Of a DNA stretch of 10,699 nt, positions 1-7,490 are shown piece after piece. The stretch comes from Phoronis ovalis (Eukaryota > Phoronida > Phoronidae). Location of the stretch: NCBI GenBank assembly GCA_028565635.1, contig JAOXYB010060968.1:1-10699 (forward strand). The letters are read 5' to 3'. Positions within the stretch are counted from its first letter, which is position 1. Every line of letters begins with the position of its first letter. The position numbers were made by a program, and so were the translations under genes. The notes below the pieces were generated by a model. It was not told the origin of the DNA, ran no database searches, and saw only the letters and a list, made by a program, of their open reading frames with translations.

Positions 1-140
1 CATTTTGAATAAGAGTACCCCACAATGATAAACCAGATTATAATGCATGATGTATTATATTTTTTTCTAATGTAAAATAACAATAGTGTTAAAAAAATAT
101 CCTACACATTGGATGGGCATTAGACATGACAAATGTCTTG
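1..140. other. AT-rich sequence, no feature seen
   Basis: This short AT-rich left edge has no exon-like frame, no recognisable repeat and no RNA gene. If the lectin gene begins further upstream, this is intronic; otherwise it is intergenic. Confidence 0.4.
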
Positions 141-1000
141 TTCGAATCATCTTGATATTAGGTAAGTACTGGTCAAAGTAAATGTCGGATATACGTTTGA
201 CCCTGATTACTTCTAACATGGCTGACTGGTGGTGGGTGTATTAGGCCAAGTGACATTTCAAATGGACCTTGAGAAGTAGGTCAAATGCCAATATGAATCT
301 TCGAAATTTTTTGTTGTGCGTAACACTTTGTTTGGCGTACAATTACTGCTTCGGTTTTTATCTGATCATCATTCAGACCATCTGTAATATGGACTTGCAT
401 CACTTTCAAGATGGCCAACTGGTGGTCATGTTTGTTCCCGAGAGTGAATGTTACGTTGTTCCCGTTCTTGGAAAGACGAAGCAATGACTCGAGTATTCGA
501 AGGTGGATTCATGAAGGCTATAGGTTCATGGGCATATTAGGCCAGGTGACATTTCAAAGTGACTTTAAAAAGTAGATAAAATTCCGATACGAATCTTTGG
601 CATTTTTCGTTGTCCACAACATTTCTTAGTCTCGCAATGACTGCTTCAGTTTTTATCATATCAGCTTTATATTTGCTACAGGCTAAATACTGGTCAAAGT
701 GCAGGTTGGCAGTAATTTTGACCTGGATAACTGCCAAGATGGCTGACTTGTAGCCATGATTATTCTCGAGATGCTGGCTCGCAATAACAGCTTTGGTTTT
801 TGTCGGATCATCTTCATATTCGGTACAGGGTAAGTATAGATCAAAGTACAGGTCTGACATAATTTTGACCCCATTTATTTCCAACATGGCCAACAGTACT
901 GGCAGTCATGTTTTTTCCCGAGAGCGCATCTCACATTGCACCCATTTCGAGAAAGACGAAGTCTTGGCTTGACAATTCGAAGCTGAATTCACAAAAGCCT
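141..1000 (+). repeat. Interspersed repeat block 1 (two to three degenerate units)
   Basis: Degenerate copies of one unit are joined head to tail. Recurring landmarks, in order, are TTAGGCCAGGTGACATTTCA, CGAATCTTC, a TCTCGCAAT-type block, CAGTTTTTATC, GGTAAGTA, GGTCAAAGT, ATTTTGACC, CCAACATGGCC, a CATGTTT block, CCCGAGAG and GAAAGACGAAG. A first truncated unit (141-229) jumps at about 230 to the start of the next unit. That unit (230-525) lacks the GGTAAGTA/GGTCAAAG section. The third unit (about 526-1000) contains an internal extra copy of about 146 bp: the GGTCAAAGT landmark near 691 returns near 837. No transposase or reverse transcriptase is visible, so this is a non-autonomous or satellite-like repeat. 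Open frames on either strand here share the repeat periodicity and are not genes. Confidence 0.85.
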
Positions 1001-1154
1001 AGACTTGCACAAGTCTAAAATGATTTTTTGATACTGATAATTTTTTTTCATAATGTTATTAATCTTATGTTTCATAATCATTAAAACATGAATTTTATTT
1101 ATTACTTTACATTTTGAAGTTTTGAATTTTTTTTATCAAATCATTTTAGACTTG
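1001..1154. repeat. Short AT-rich element bounded by a 17-bp inverted repeat
   Basis: CAAGTCTAAAATGATTT (1010-1026) has its exact reverse complement at 1138-1154, enclosing about 110 bp of strongly AT-rich DNA. The left end also holds a separate perfect palindrome, AGACTTG-CA-CAAGTCT (1001-1016). The layout resembles a small MITE-like or foldback element, but no target-site duplication is evident. It lies just right of repeat block 1 and about 60 bp left of the long transposon, so it could be a remnant of either. The inverted repeat is certain; its identity is not. Confidence 0.55.
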
Positions 1155-1211
1155 TATTTTAGGGGAAGTTATTTTTTGCCATAACAGATGGCAGCACGCA
1201 CTTCTCTTATT

Positions 1212-1512
1212 AGTCAGGTGGCCACTTGTCATCCGTGGGAATTTTTTGATGAAATATTCAAACCCATTTTTTCAGGTGGACTACGCTCTCAGTAACTGAA
1301 AAATCTTTGGTGCCACTTCTGTAACCCCCGCAGTGACCGTTTTCTAGGGGTCATTGAGTGCAATTTTCCCCGAAAGTAAAAAGTAATTAATTAAAATTAC
1401 ATTTTAATTCCTAATAAATATATTTTGTACCAAATGGCCATCTTTGACAGCTTGATGAGATTCATACCAAGAAAGTACCCTATGACCTTTCAGTAGGTCA
1501 CTGGGTGCACTT
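1212..1512 (+). repeat. Left terminal inverted repeat of the transposon
   Basis: This arm aligns with the reverse complement of 4721-5033. Shared anchors are AGTCAGG(T/C)GGCCA at the outer end, TTTGATGAAA, CTTTGGTGCCACT, GTAACCCC(C/T)GC, GGGTCATT(G/A)AGTGCA, TTACATTTTAATT, ATCTTTGACAG, and a GGTCA-TG-GTGCA motif at the inner end. The order and approximate spacing are preserved along about 300 bp. The differences include small indels, so the copy is old. Confidence 0.8.
1334..1509 (+). repeat. Subterminal motif TGACC...GGTCA...GTGCA, two copies
   Basis: Within the left arm, one compact motif occurs at 1334-1362 and again at 1483-1509: TGACC, a short pyrimidine-rich gap, GGTCA, then a G-rich bridge to GTGCA. 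TGACC and GGTCA are reverse complements, so each copy is itself a small palindrome. The GGTCA...TGCA half also occurs twice in the right arm (about 4873-4891 and 4723-4739, opposite orientation) at similar spacing. Repeated subterminal motifs are typical transposase-binding sites; that role here is inference. Confidence 0.5.
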
Positions 1513-1643
1513 ACATTGTATAATAGACATATTTAATCATAGTATGCTTTAGCCCTTTAAACCAGTTGAAAATTACATTTTAAATGAGATAAGCTGCTCA
1601 TTGTTTTCAATGAGGTTATGTTCTTCATGTACTTACAACCGAC

Positions 1644-1983
1644 TTCAGGCCTGCCTAACTAGTGTAGACTCAAACTGTCAATCTACACTCGTGAACCTGT
1701 TTCCTACTATTCGAACCTTTTTTCCCGGTTTCGCTCCGAAGTCCCTACTACTCAAACCAACATTTTTGAGCAAGTTGCCAGGACCTCAAACAAATTTCCA
1801 TAGACTCGTATAGCAGGTTCGAATCTCTGAAAATCTGTTCGAGTTCCTGGCAACTTGCTCGAGTTCGCGGAAATGACGGTCCCAGTAGCAGGAACTTCAG
1901 GACGAAGGGTTAGAATGGTAGGAAACAGGTTGACGAGTGCAGATCGACAGTTCAATTCTACGCTGGTTAAGTATAGGCCTGAA
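1644..1983. repeat. Foldback palindrome of about 340 bp
   Basis: The left arm (1644-1809) and right arm (1820-1983) are imperfect reverse complements along their whole length, leaving a central loop of only about 10 bases. Shared anchors read in the left-arm direction are TTCAGGCCT, AACTGTC(A/G)ATCT(A/G)CACTCGT, AACCTGTTTCCTAC, and GAGCAAGTTGCCAGGA near the centre. A transcript across it would fold into a hairpin of about 165 bp. Each arm has its own open frame in mirrored orientation (1601-1813 on + and 1752-1955 on -), which follows from the palindrome and not from coding. It could be a MITE or foldback transposon inserted into the larger element. Terminal duplications were not identified. 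Confidence 0.85.
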
Positions 1984-2318
1984 CTTTAAAGGTCACTATT
2001 TAAATCAATGCAGTTCAACTTATATTAATATTTACAAATGAATTTAAATAAAATTCAAAATGTTACACTGTTTTAGCTTTAAATATTAAACAATGTTGAT
2101 CAACATCCTTTTGATTTGTGAACTTGCAATATACACCAACATTTATTTAAAGAACTAATAATAGTCATGTCAGATTGTATGGTTTAGCAATTTCAAAGTT
2201 TGTGTGAAGACATATATTTGTCATTTTTCACTCTCCAACATGTTGCCTTGGTTTGCATTTTCACATTCTTCATTATGATGTGCACATGAACATAGGTTTG
2301 TACATTTTAAGTTGATTT
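1984..2318. other. Transposon interior, no gene seen
   Basis: This AT-rich spacer lies between the palindrome and the 3' end of the fossil gene. It would be the 3' flank of that minus-strand gene. I see no repeat, exon or RNA gene; a decayed cysteine-rich C-terminus of the fossil protein might extend into its right edge but cannot be read. Confidence 0.4.
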
Positions 2319-4270
2319 TCATGCATTTGTACTGCTTTGAAGAACATTACTTTTCTGACATCCACAGCTGACTAGCTCAAGAATGACTTTTAGGAACTGG
2401 CTTTTAGGAACTGGCTCAGGCGAGGCGAGTACTAGAATATGTGAATCATCCATCTGCCATCCATAATTTACTGGATGAAGCTCAATTTTGTCCGAGTTCC
2501 AGAGCTCGGTGCAGGACAATCCCAGTAGCTGGCAACTTTTCAGACTGCGCTTGCTTTTTTTTGAACATGAACCATCTTAGTTCCCAGACACTATAATTCT
2601 TGGCTTGTGAATGATAGATATCACATACTAAATGCCGCACTTGTTAATTCAGATAAAACGTCATGCACTTCTGCCCAACTGTCCCATTGTTTCTAATATG
2701 GATGGAGGGACTGTTGCAGAACTTTTATTCAAGTCGATGTTCGTTTACCAACGAGTATCCCTGTGACATCTGCTTTAGTTAATGCGTGAAAGCCTGGCAT
2801 TTGCTGATGATTGTGATGTTGTTGGGAAGAGAAGGGAAACGCCTCAACGTTAGAATAACAACATTTGTATCAGATGAAAATATGTCTAAAGATGATATAT
2901 TGCCTCTTGTGCTGACTTCTAAGCATTCAGAACCATTTCAGTGACCTCTTCTCTGAAACTGCCAATAATTACAATTAATGACTGGCTGCAGCTTGATTTC
3001 TACATGCTTTTGATGTTCAAATCTGAAGCATGTTTTACGTTACGCTTTTAGTTCTCCCTTGAAATGTGCAGGCAGGCGTTTGGTGGTGACATTCGCAATT
3101 GATGTTGTTTCGGTAATATGATACTGTATGCTGCAGAAGTCTATCCACCTGATTTGATTTGTCTGAGTTGTTTTAGTGAGTTTTCAAAATCATACCGGTC
3201 ATACTTCTATATGCACTTCTTCATATTTGCCTACATACTTTTGCTTGTGGCACATTGAGCATTCTTGCAAAAATACTCCTGTTTTCCTTCAGCTCAATAG
3301 TAGTTTCCCCACTTCTTATTAATCTTTATACTAATGTCCATGGCAGCTCACAACTTTAAGTTTTGTTTCTTCACGGGGGCTCAAATGTTTAAATTACTTG
3401 TGTATTGGTAATTCTCTTGTCAACATATTCCTGGTACTATTCTAGTCCAACTTCGTTTCTTTTGCAAATGTCCTGTTTCACTTAATCTATCATAACTGTT
3501 TTTGTTTCAATATTCAGAATGGGATGGTAAATGGTGAAATAGTGTCGGCCAGTTTTTATCATTATTTTCTTGCCACCATCGTGCTACATTGCTCAATTGA
3601 TGATGCACCGTCTGCTGCGAAGGAACAAACGCCGCACCAGCCATTTCGCACTTCTGTTTAATGTGATACCAATGAGGACACCAGCAACTTCAATAGCACA
3701 ATTCACCTGCTCGATAGCATGGTCTGACTCAACTCTTAATACACAAAATGGAATGTGGTTCTTGTTTACAATCCAATCATCAATTATCAACCATGAATTC
3801 TCATCATTCGATTGGGTTAGAATGTTGTTTCTTTCAAATCAGCAAAGCTAAGGCTTGAGTGGTATAATGCAACTTGTCATCAGCGAAGAAGTAGTTCACA
3901 CAAGTTTGTGTAGGTTGCAAATGCATATGCCAGTCTCCAGTTTGTGAAGCTCTTGTGTATCTCGTCATCCCTAAAACCATCTGAATATACCTGCACACAA
4001 CACGGAACAGAAGATTTTGCGATTCATGTTCATCAAATCTGGACAAATCTCCTACAAAATCATGAATTCTGAAAGTGCATCCAACATCTTAGCTAGATCC
4101 ATCATCATACAGGCCTCGTTAACAGTTTATGGCTTTTCGAGACATATCTCATACAATTCTTGTTTAATCTTGAAAGAAAATTCTGAGTACAGCATGCATA
4201 ATACATGCAGTGTTATTATATGTGTTTCTTTTCCCCTCTTGACATGGTTCTTTTTAGAATATACTTAACA
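2319..4270 (-). pseudogene. Fossil transposon gene of an uncharacterised multicopy metazoan family
   Basis: Reading the minus strand from right to left, blocks appear in the family's order as I remember it. (1) YIQMVLGMTRYTRASQTGDW with MHL and YFFADDKLHY (3834-4046). (2) WIVNKNHIPFC, DHAIEQVN and LIGITLN (about 3630-3790). (3) HHQLSNVARWWQENN (about 3550-3605). (4) DICKRNEVGLE and YVDKRI (3398-3472). (5) SPREETKLKVV (near 3345-3384). (6) ELKENRSIFARML (3247-3295). (7) EEVTEMVLNA, then TRGNISSLDIFSSDTN and VVILTLRRFPSL (about 2818-2960). (8) PGFHALTKADVTG (about 2730-2801). (9) WFMFKKKQAQSEKLPAT (about 2530-2600). (10) YGW and LELVSCGC at the end (2319-2519). The blocks fall in different frames, with in-frame stops (for example after ALALLI at 3834 and after GLE near 3440), a deletion between blocks 7 and 8, and a 14-bp duplication at 2387-2414. 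It is certainly non-functional. The N-terminus cannot be delimited; family function is unknown to me. Confidence 0.72.
2387..2414. repeat. 14-bp tandem duplication in the fossil gene
   Basis: CTTTTAGGAACTGG occurs twice back to back (2387-2400 and 2401-2414) near the 3' end of the fossil gene. The length is not a multiple of three, so the duplication by itself shifts frame. It looks like replication slippage after the gene stopped being selected. Confidence 0.85.
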
Positions 4271-4720
4271 GTAAGGGGCCATTCACACTTTATACTTCAA
4301 TTCACAATTCGTCAATTAATTGTTCTCAGCTGGCCATAATCATATGAAGCAAAATTTATCTGAGAATGACAATGCTCAAATCATTCTTGATCAGTTGTAG
4401 GTCTAGGGTCAACACAGTTTGTTACCAGCATCTACAACTTTTGAGTTTATACCCTGACATTGCTTTAAAGCAGTCAGTAGTGTTTGCCATTCATGAGCAG
4501 GATAGGTCTCATTGGTGGTGTTCTGTTTGCAGTAGAGCCATTTTGTTTATACAAATTAAGTAGTTAATTGTGACATTAATTTAAACTTTAGTCATCTCTC
4601 AGTATTATAATTGATTAAAAATAGCATATACGCCATTGTTTAGGAGATATTATGAATTAAAAAGGGAAAATAAGTCAATTATTTATATCAAAAGCGAAAC
4701 ATCTCCATTTTTTAGCAAAT
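4271..4720. other. Transposon interior 5' of the recognisable fossil gene
   Basis: This stretch lies between the first clear block of the minus-strand fossil gene and the right terminal repeat, where the N-terminus and any promoter would be expected. The minus-strand frames here are short and stop-ridden, and I recognise no family block with confidence. A 65-codon open frame on + (4366-4563) has no support as a gene. Confidence 0.4.
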
Positions 4721-5033
4721 AATGCAATCAATGACCCCAATAAAATGTCATTTAGTACATGTTTGGTAGCTTATCTTATGGAACTGTCAAAGATAGCTGT
4801 TTTGTACAATTTTTGTTTCTTTTGAAATTAAAATGTAACTTTAAGCAAGTTTTTTTCGATTAGTAGCACATATGCACTTAATGACCCCCTAAAAAGGCCC
4901 TCAGCAGGGGTTACCAGAGTGGCACCAAAGTTTTTCTTATACTTGAAGGTCTAATAAACAAGATGTTGTTGGTCTCTTGCTTTCATCAAAACATTCTCAC
5001 GGGAGCTAAAATGTGACCATTGGCCGCCTGACT
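4721..5033 (-). repeat. Right terminal inverted repeat of the transposon
   Basis: This is the reverse complement partner of 1212-1512. On the + strand it reads TGGCCGCCTGACT at its outer edge (5021-5033), AGTGGCACCAAAG at 4919-4931, CTGTCAAAGAT near 4785-4796 and AATGCAATCAATGACCCC at the inner edge (4721-4738). It carries two copies of the GGTCA...TGCA motif. It has a few more bases than the left arm because of small indels. Confidence 0.8.
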
Positions 5034-5200
5034 ATATCTAAATGTAAGGAACTTCAAGCTTTATGATTGACAGTTGATCAGTTGGGTTTTCAAACTGGTC
5101 CCACATGTTGTCTACTTGGATAAGCAATTTATCTGTGATTGACTCAATGCTGCTGCTACTCAGCTTTAAACTTGCATGAATCATAGTAGGTTTAGCAAAG
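5034..5200. other. Spacer right of the transposon, no feature seen
   Basis: This short spacer between the right terminal repeat and the direct-repeat region has no coding signal and no repeat identified. Confidence 0.35.
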
Positions 5201-5592
5201 GATATATTTTACATTGTATAAAGATTTTCTCCATCTAATAACTGAACATATGATATTTTGTGTTGTATAAAGATTTTCTCAAACTAATGATTTGTTAAAA
5301 TAAAAACATTTGGCCAGGCAGATTTGAGCCAATCTACAAAGGAATGTACTCCTGGGGGGGAGCAGTCAATATGAAATTTGTATTTTTCTGCATAATTGCA
5401 GCAAGTTGTTGGGTTTATTTTCAGTTTAATTTCTATGGTTACATAAGAATTGTGTACTATTAATGGAAAATGCATAAAAATATGTCTGGTGTAAGAAAAT
5501 TGATGTGAATTTTGCCATTTGCTATACACTATAAACTGTTCAAAGTTTTAAATTGTAACAAAACAGTTTATAGAAAAAAGGATAGATTCTAA

Positions 5593-5663
5593 TTAACATT
5601 GCATTAGGGATGACATGACCTGACCTTCAAACATGTGTTCAGTTAGACTTAATGCAATGTTAA
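5593..5663. repeat. 14-bp perfect inverted repeat with 43-base loop
   Basis: TTAACATTGCATTA (5593-5606) has its exact reverse complement at 5650-5663. It could be a structured non-coding site or the ends of a tiny insertion. Confidence 0.7.
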
Positions 5664-5731
5664 CACTTAGATACATTATTCATGAGTAATAGGACTAGCA
5701 TTGCAATTGGTCAATTTAAGACCCCCCTCGG

Positions 5732-5750
5732 CTACCCTTGTGAAGGGTAG
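5732..5750. repeat. Small perfect hairpin, 8-bp stem and 3-base loop
   Basis: CTACCCTT-GTG-AAGGGTAG is perfectly self-complementary. It follows a C-rich run and stands out from the AT-rich surroundings. I see no T-tract or other context that would assign it a function, and the surroundings do not form a convincing tRNA. Confidence 0.6.
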
Positions 5751-6010
5751 TTAGCACTGCCACCACAAGTGTAAACTTGGAACCTGCCCAAGAATACCAG
5801 CCAGCCAGGCCATATATAAAACAGGTGTATATATAAACACTGAAATTATGATGTTTTATGTTGTATAAACATTGTCTCCAACTAATAATTGAAAATATGA
5901 TATTTTGTGTTGTGAAAATAAAATATTAAAAAAGGAAAATATTAAATAAAATAAAATATTAAATAAAATAAAATATTTGGCCAGGCAGACTTGAGGCAGT
6001 CTAACGAAAG

Positions 6011-6447
6011 CCATACATTAATAGGCATATTAAGCCTGGATGGTGACATTTTAAAATGCCCTTGAAACATAGACCAAATGCCAATATACAAATCTTCAAC
6101 ATTTTTCATTGTACATAACTGTTTCGTAGTCTCGCAATAATAACTTTAGGTTTAATCGAATCATGTCCACATTCGATATAAGGTACAGTAAGTACAGGTC
6201 AAACTACAAGTCACATGCAATTTTGACCCAATTACTGCCAACTGGTCATCATGTTTTGTTCCCAATAGTGCATGTTACTTTAGTTTAGGCCCATTTTGGG
6301 GAAGACAAAGCAAAACCACATATTTTCCTTTCAAACCAAAGATTTGACATTTTCCCTCTATTTTTATTCTCAAAACTCTTATACATACAAAGATGGCTCT
6401 ACAACTATGATGGGCATCTGTCTGCACCCGCAGACCTCTTATTATAG
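6011..6447 (+). repeat. Interspersed repeat block 2 (one unit with the family's 3' end)
   Basis: A single diverged unit of the same family runs from GGCATATTAAGCCTGG through CAATATACAAATCTTCAACA, CAGTAAGTACAGGTCAAAC, TTTTGACCCAATTACT and GGGGAAGACAAAGC. It then continues into a 3' tail that is absent from block 1 but collinear with the end of block 3. That tail ends with GATGGGCATCTGTCTGCACC, a GTCTGC-ACCC-GCAGAC hairpin (6420-6435) and CTCTTATTATA. The shared tail suggests a true element boundary near 6440-6447. It lies in DNA that would be intron upstream of the first lectin exon seen. Confidence 0.8.
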
Positions 6448-6747
6448 TTTTAAGGTGGCGAATATTGTTTGATCAAATGCATTCACACTTTGAAATTTAA
6501 GCTAAATTTTAGCTAATTAAATTAATAGAATTATATGGATAGATATAAGTTGTATCACATGACTCAATTATGTTGTAGCCATTTCTTAAAATACATCTCA
6601 ATTGAGATTTTTTTTATTATTAACCTTAACTCTTAGAGTAGCATGCATTTAAGCTTTGCACTTTCATTTTCGAGCACATTATTTTGTCTTATTTGGTAAG
6701 CTGAGAGGCCCCACATCACATGCAACATTGTTTTTTTCTTTTGAAAG
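6448..6747 (+). other. Probable intron upstream of lectin exon, no other feature
   Basis: AT-rich sequence ends in a long pyrimidine run (T7 then CTTTT) just before the splice acceptor of the first visible lectin exon. I looked here and further upstream for the missing N-terminal half of the C-type lectin domain (a C-x-x-x-G or WIG-preceding helix exon) and did not find it. Confidence 0.5.
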
Positions 6748-6890
6748 AAGTGGCTTAAGCAGCAAATAACCGTAAAATCAATGCACAGTAACGAAGAGGG
6801 ACGCTGGTGGATAGGATTACTTGAACATACCAATAGCACTGAAAGAAAGTTTGAATGGTCTGATGGCAGTGAATACAACAAAACATTTAT
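6748..6890 (+). CDS. Lectin gene, exon: middle of a C-type lectin-like domain
   Basis: Forty-seven complete codons plus two bases. It opens with KWLKQQITVKSM, which fits the end of the second helix of a C-type lectin-like domain. The fold's signature beta strand GRWWIGLLE and the strand FEWSDGSEY follow; WIGL and W-S-D-G-S are hallmark motifs. The acceptor is either AG at 6746-6747 or the AG three bases later, and both keep the frame; an in-frame TGA at 6742 rules out extension upstream. The donor GTAAGT starts at 6891 and leaves the codon split after its second base, matching the next exon. The first domain cysteine and the rest of helix 1 must come from an upstream exon outside the window or too diverged to see. 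C-type domains of this kind are usually extracellular and bind sugars or proteins. Confidence 0.82.
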
Positions 6891-7359
6891 GTAAGTTAAC
6901 AAACTTTAAACATGTAGGGATCACGTTCCTCCGGTTATGCTTTCAAAAAAAGCAAATTTATTCAAAAGTTAATTGGTTCAGCATGCACAAATAATTGGGA
7001 GTAGGCATTACAATTACCTTTATTTGTGACTGAACAGAATTTTCAGAGAAGCATTGGGTAATATTTACTAGAAGCCAATTCGTTCCTACTGACATGAATG
7101 AGAAAATAAATTGTATCCTTATGCCATATGCCAAATATTATTTAACTAATATAGCTCAGGCTGTACTATCAGAGAACAACAGTTTAAACTTATCTACATT
7201 TGAAGTTGCACCTTACTTTTTCACATAACATCTTAAAAGGTGTTAAACTTTCTATACTTGATAAGTTTAAGTAAAAGACGACTACTGCCACAAAAAATAT
7301 CAAAGAGAGAAAAAAATAAAATAGTTTCTCTGGTGAGCTTAGAAATGATACTTTTTTAG
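6891..7359 (+). other. Intron within the C-type lectin-like domain
   Basis: This phase-2 intron starts GTAAGT and ends in TTTTTTAG. Stop codons are frequent in all frames. I see no repeat or RNA gene. A second AG six bases beyond the acceptor (CATCAG) also keeps frame. Confidence 0.7.
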
Positions 7360-7490
7360 CATCAGCAAATGGGCTCCAAATGAACCAGACAATGACAGTG
7401 ATATGGAAGGTTGTGTAGAAATTGTTCAGAACACATTCAAAGATAGGAGGTGTGACCTCTGGGCTCCATTTATTTGCAAACGTGACATAA
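7360..7490 (+). CDS. Lectin gene, exon: C-terminal part of the C-type lectin-like domain
   Basis: The first base completes the split codon, followed by 43 codons and one leftover base. KWAPNEPDN is the long-loop region, then GCVEIV, RRC and APFICK supply the second, third and fourth conserved cysteines of the fold. The fourth would pair with a first cysteine lying upstream. At the calcium site 2 positions, the common E-P-N or Q-P-D is E-P-D, and the common W-N-D before the third cysteine is F-K-D. This loses the usual asparagine, so classical calcium-dependent sugar binding may be altered (inference). The donor GTAAGT starts at 7491 in phase 1. The domain ends at CKRDI, the normal end of the fold. 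Confidence 0.87.

Larger units (their letters stand above)
1212..5033 (-). mobile_element. Degenerate DNA transposon, about 3.8 kb, with long terminal inverted repeats and a fossil gene
   Basis: Two arms of about 300 bp (1212-1512 and 4721-5033) are reverse complements of each other, with moderate divergence and small indels. They enclose a minus-strand gene relic (about 4270-2319) whose blocks match a multicopy metazoan protein family. Long terminal inverted repeats around a repeated-family gene are the standard architecture of a cut-and-paste or related DNA element, so I infer an autonomous transposon that is now dead. The exact ends are uncertain: similarity fades around 1195-1212 and 5033-5050, and I could not identify a target-site duplication. 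A separate palindromic element (1644-1983) sits between the left arm and the gene and may be a later insertion. I cannot assign a named superfamily. Confidence 0.7.
5201..6003 (+). repeat. Pair of related direct repeats flanking about 500 bp
   Basis: 5201-5337 and about 5846-6003 share TTGTATAAA, TCTCCA, CTAATAA, ATATGATATTTTGTGTTGT and, at the right end, TTTGGCCAGGCAGA followed by TTGAG, all in the same order. Within the left copy a unit of about 49 bp is itself duplicated (5214-5262 and 5263-5305). The right copy has gained an AT-rich simple repeat built from AAATAAAATAAAATATT (about 5925-5976) and abuts repeat block 2. I see no coding sequence between the copies. This could be a local segmental duplication or the flanks of a small unknown element; there is no reverse-transcriptase signal to suggest LTRs. 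Confidence 0.6.

Noticed and set aside
537-893. 118-codon minus-strand open frame in repeat block 1, with similar frames at 8269-8520 and 8611-8796
   Set aside because: The similar peptides (such as SAILxVIQVKI and FDLYLPC) arise because the underlying repeat recurs. Frames shift between copies, there is no start context, and they match no protein I recognise.
1601-1955. Open frames on + (1601-1813) and - (1752-1955) with shared LVNLFPTI peptide
   Set aside because: They are mirror images produced by the palindrome; no independent coding evidence.
2470-2540. Apparent similarity of CCCAGTAGCTGGCAACTT to the palindrome at 1644-1983
   Set aside because: This stretch encodes the FKKKQAQSEKLPAT-to-YGW part of the fossil gene, and the similarity is short, so it is probably chance.
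3570-4563. Plus-strand open frames of 65-93 codons over the transposon interior
   Set aside because: 3570-3851 and 4017-4268 overlap the minus-strand fossil gene, whose recognisable blocks explain the sequence; 4366-4563 lies just 5' of those blocks. None of the + strand translations is recognisable.
5700-5770. Possible tRNA-derived SINE head around the CTACCCTT hairpin
   Set aside because: There is a slight A-box resemblance, but I found no B-box at the right distance and no cloverleaf, so it is not supported.
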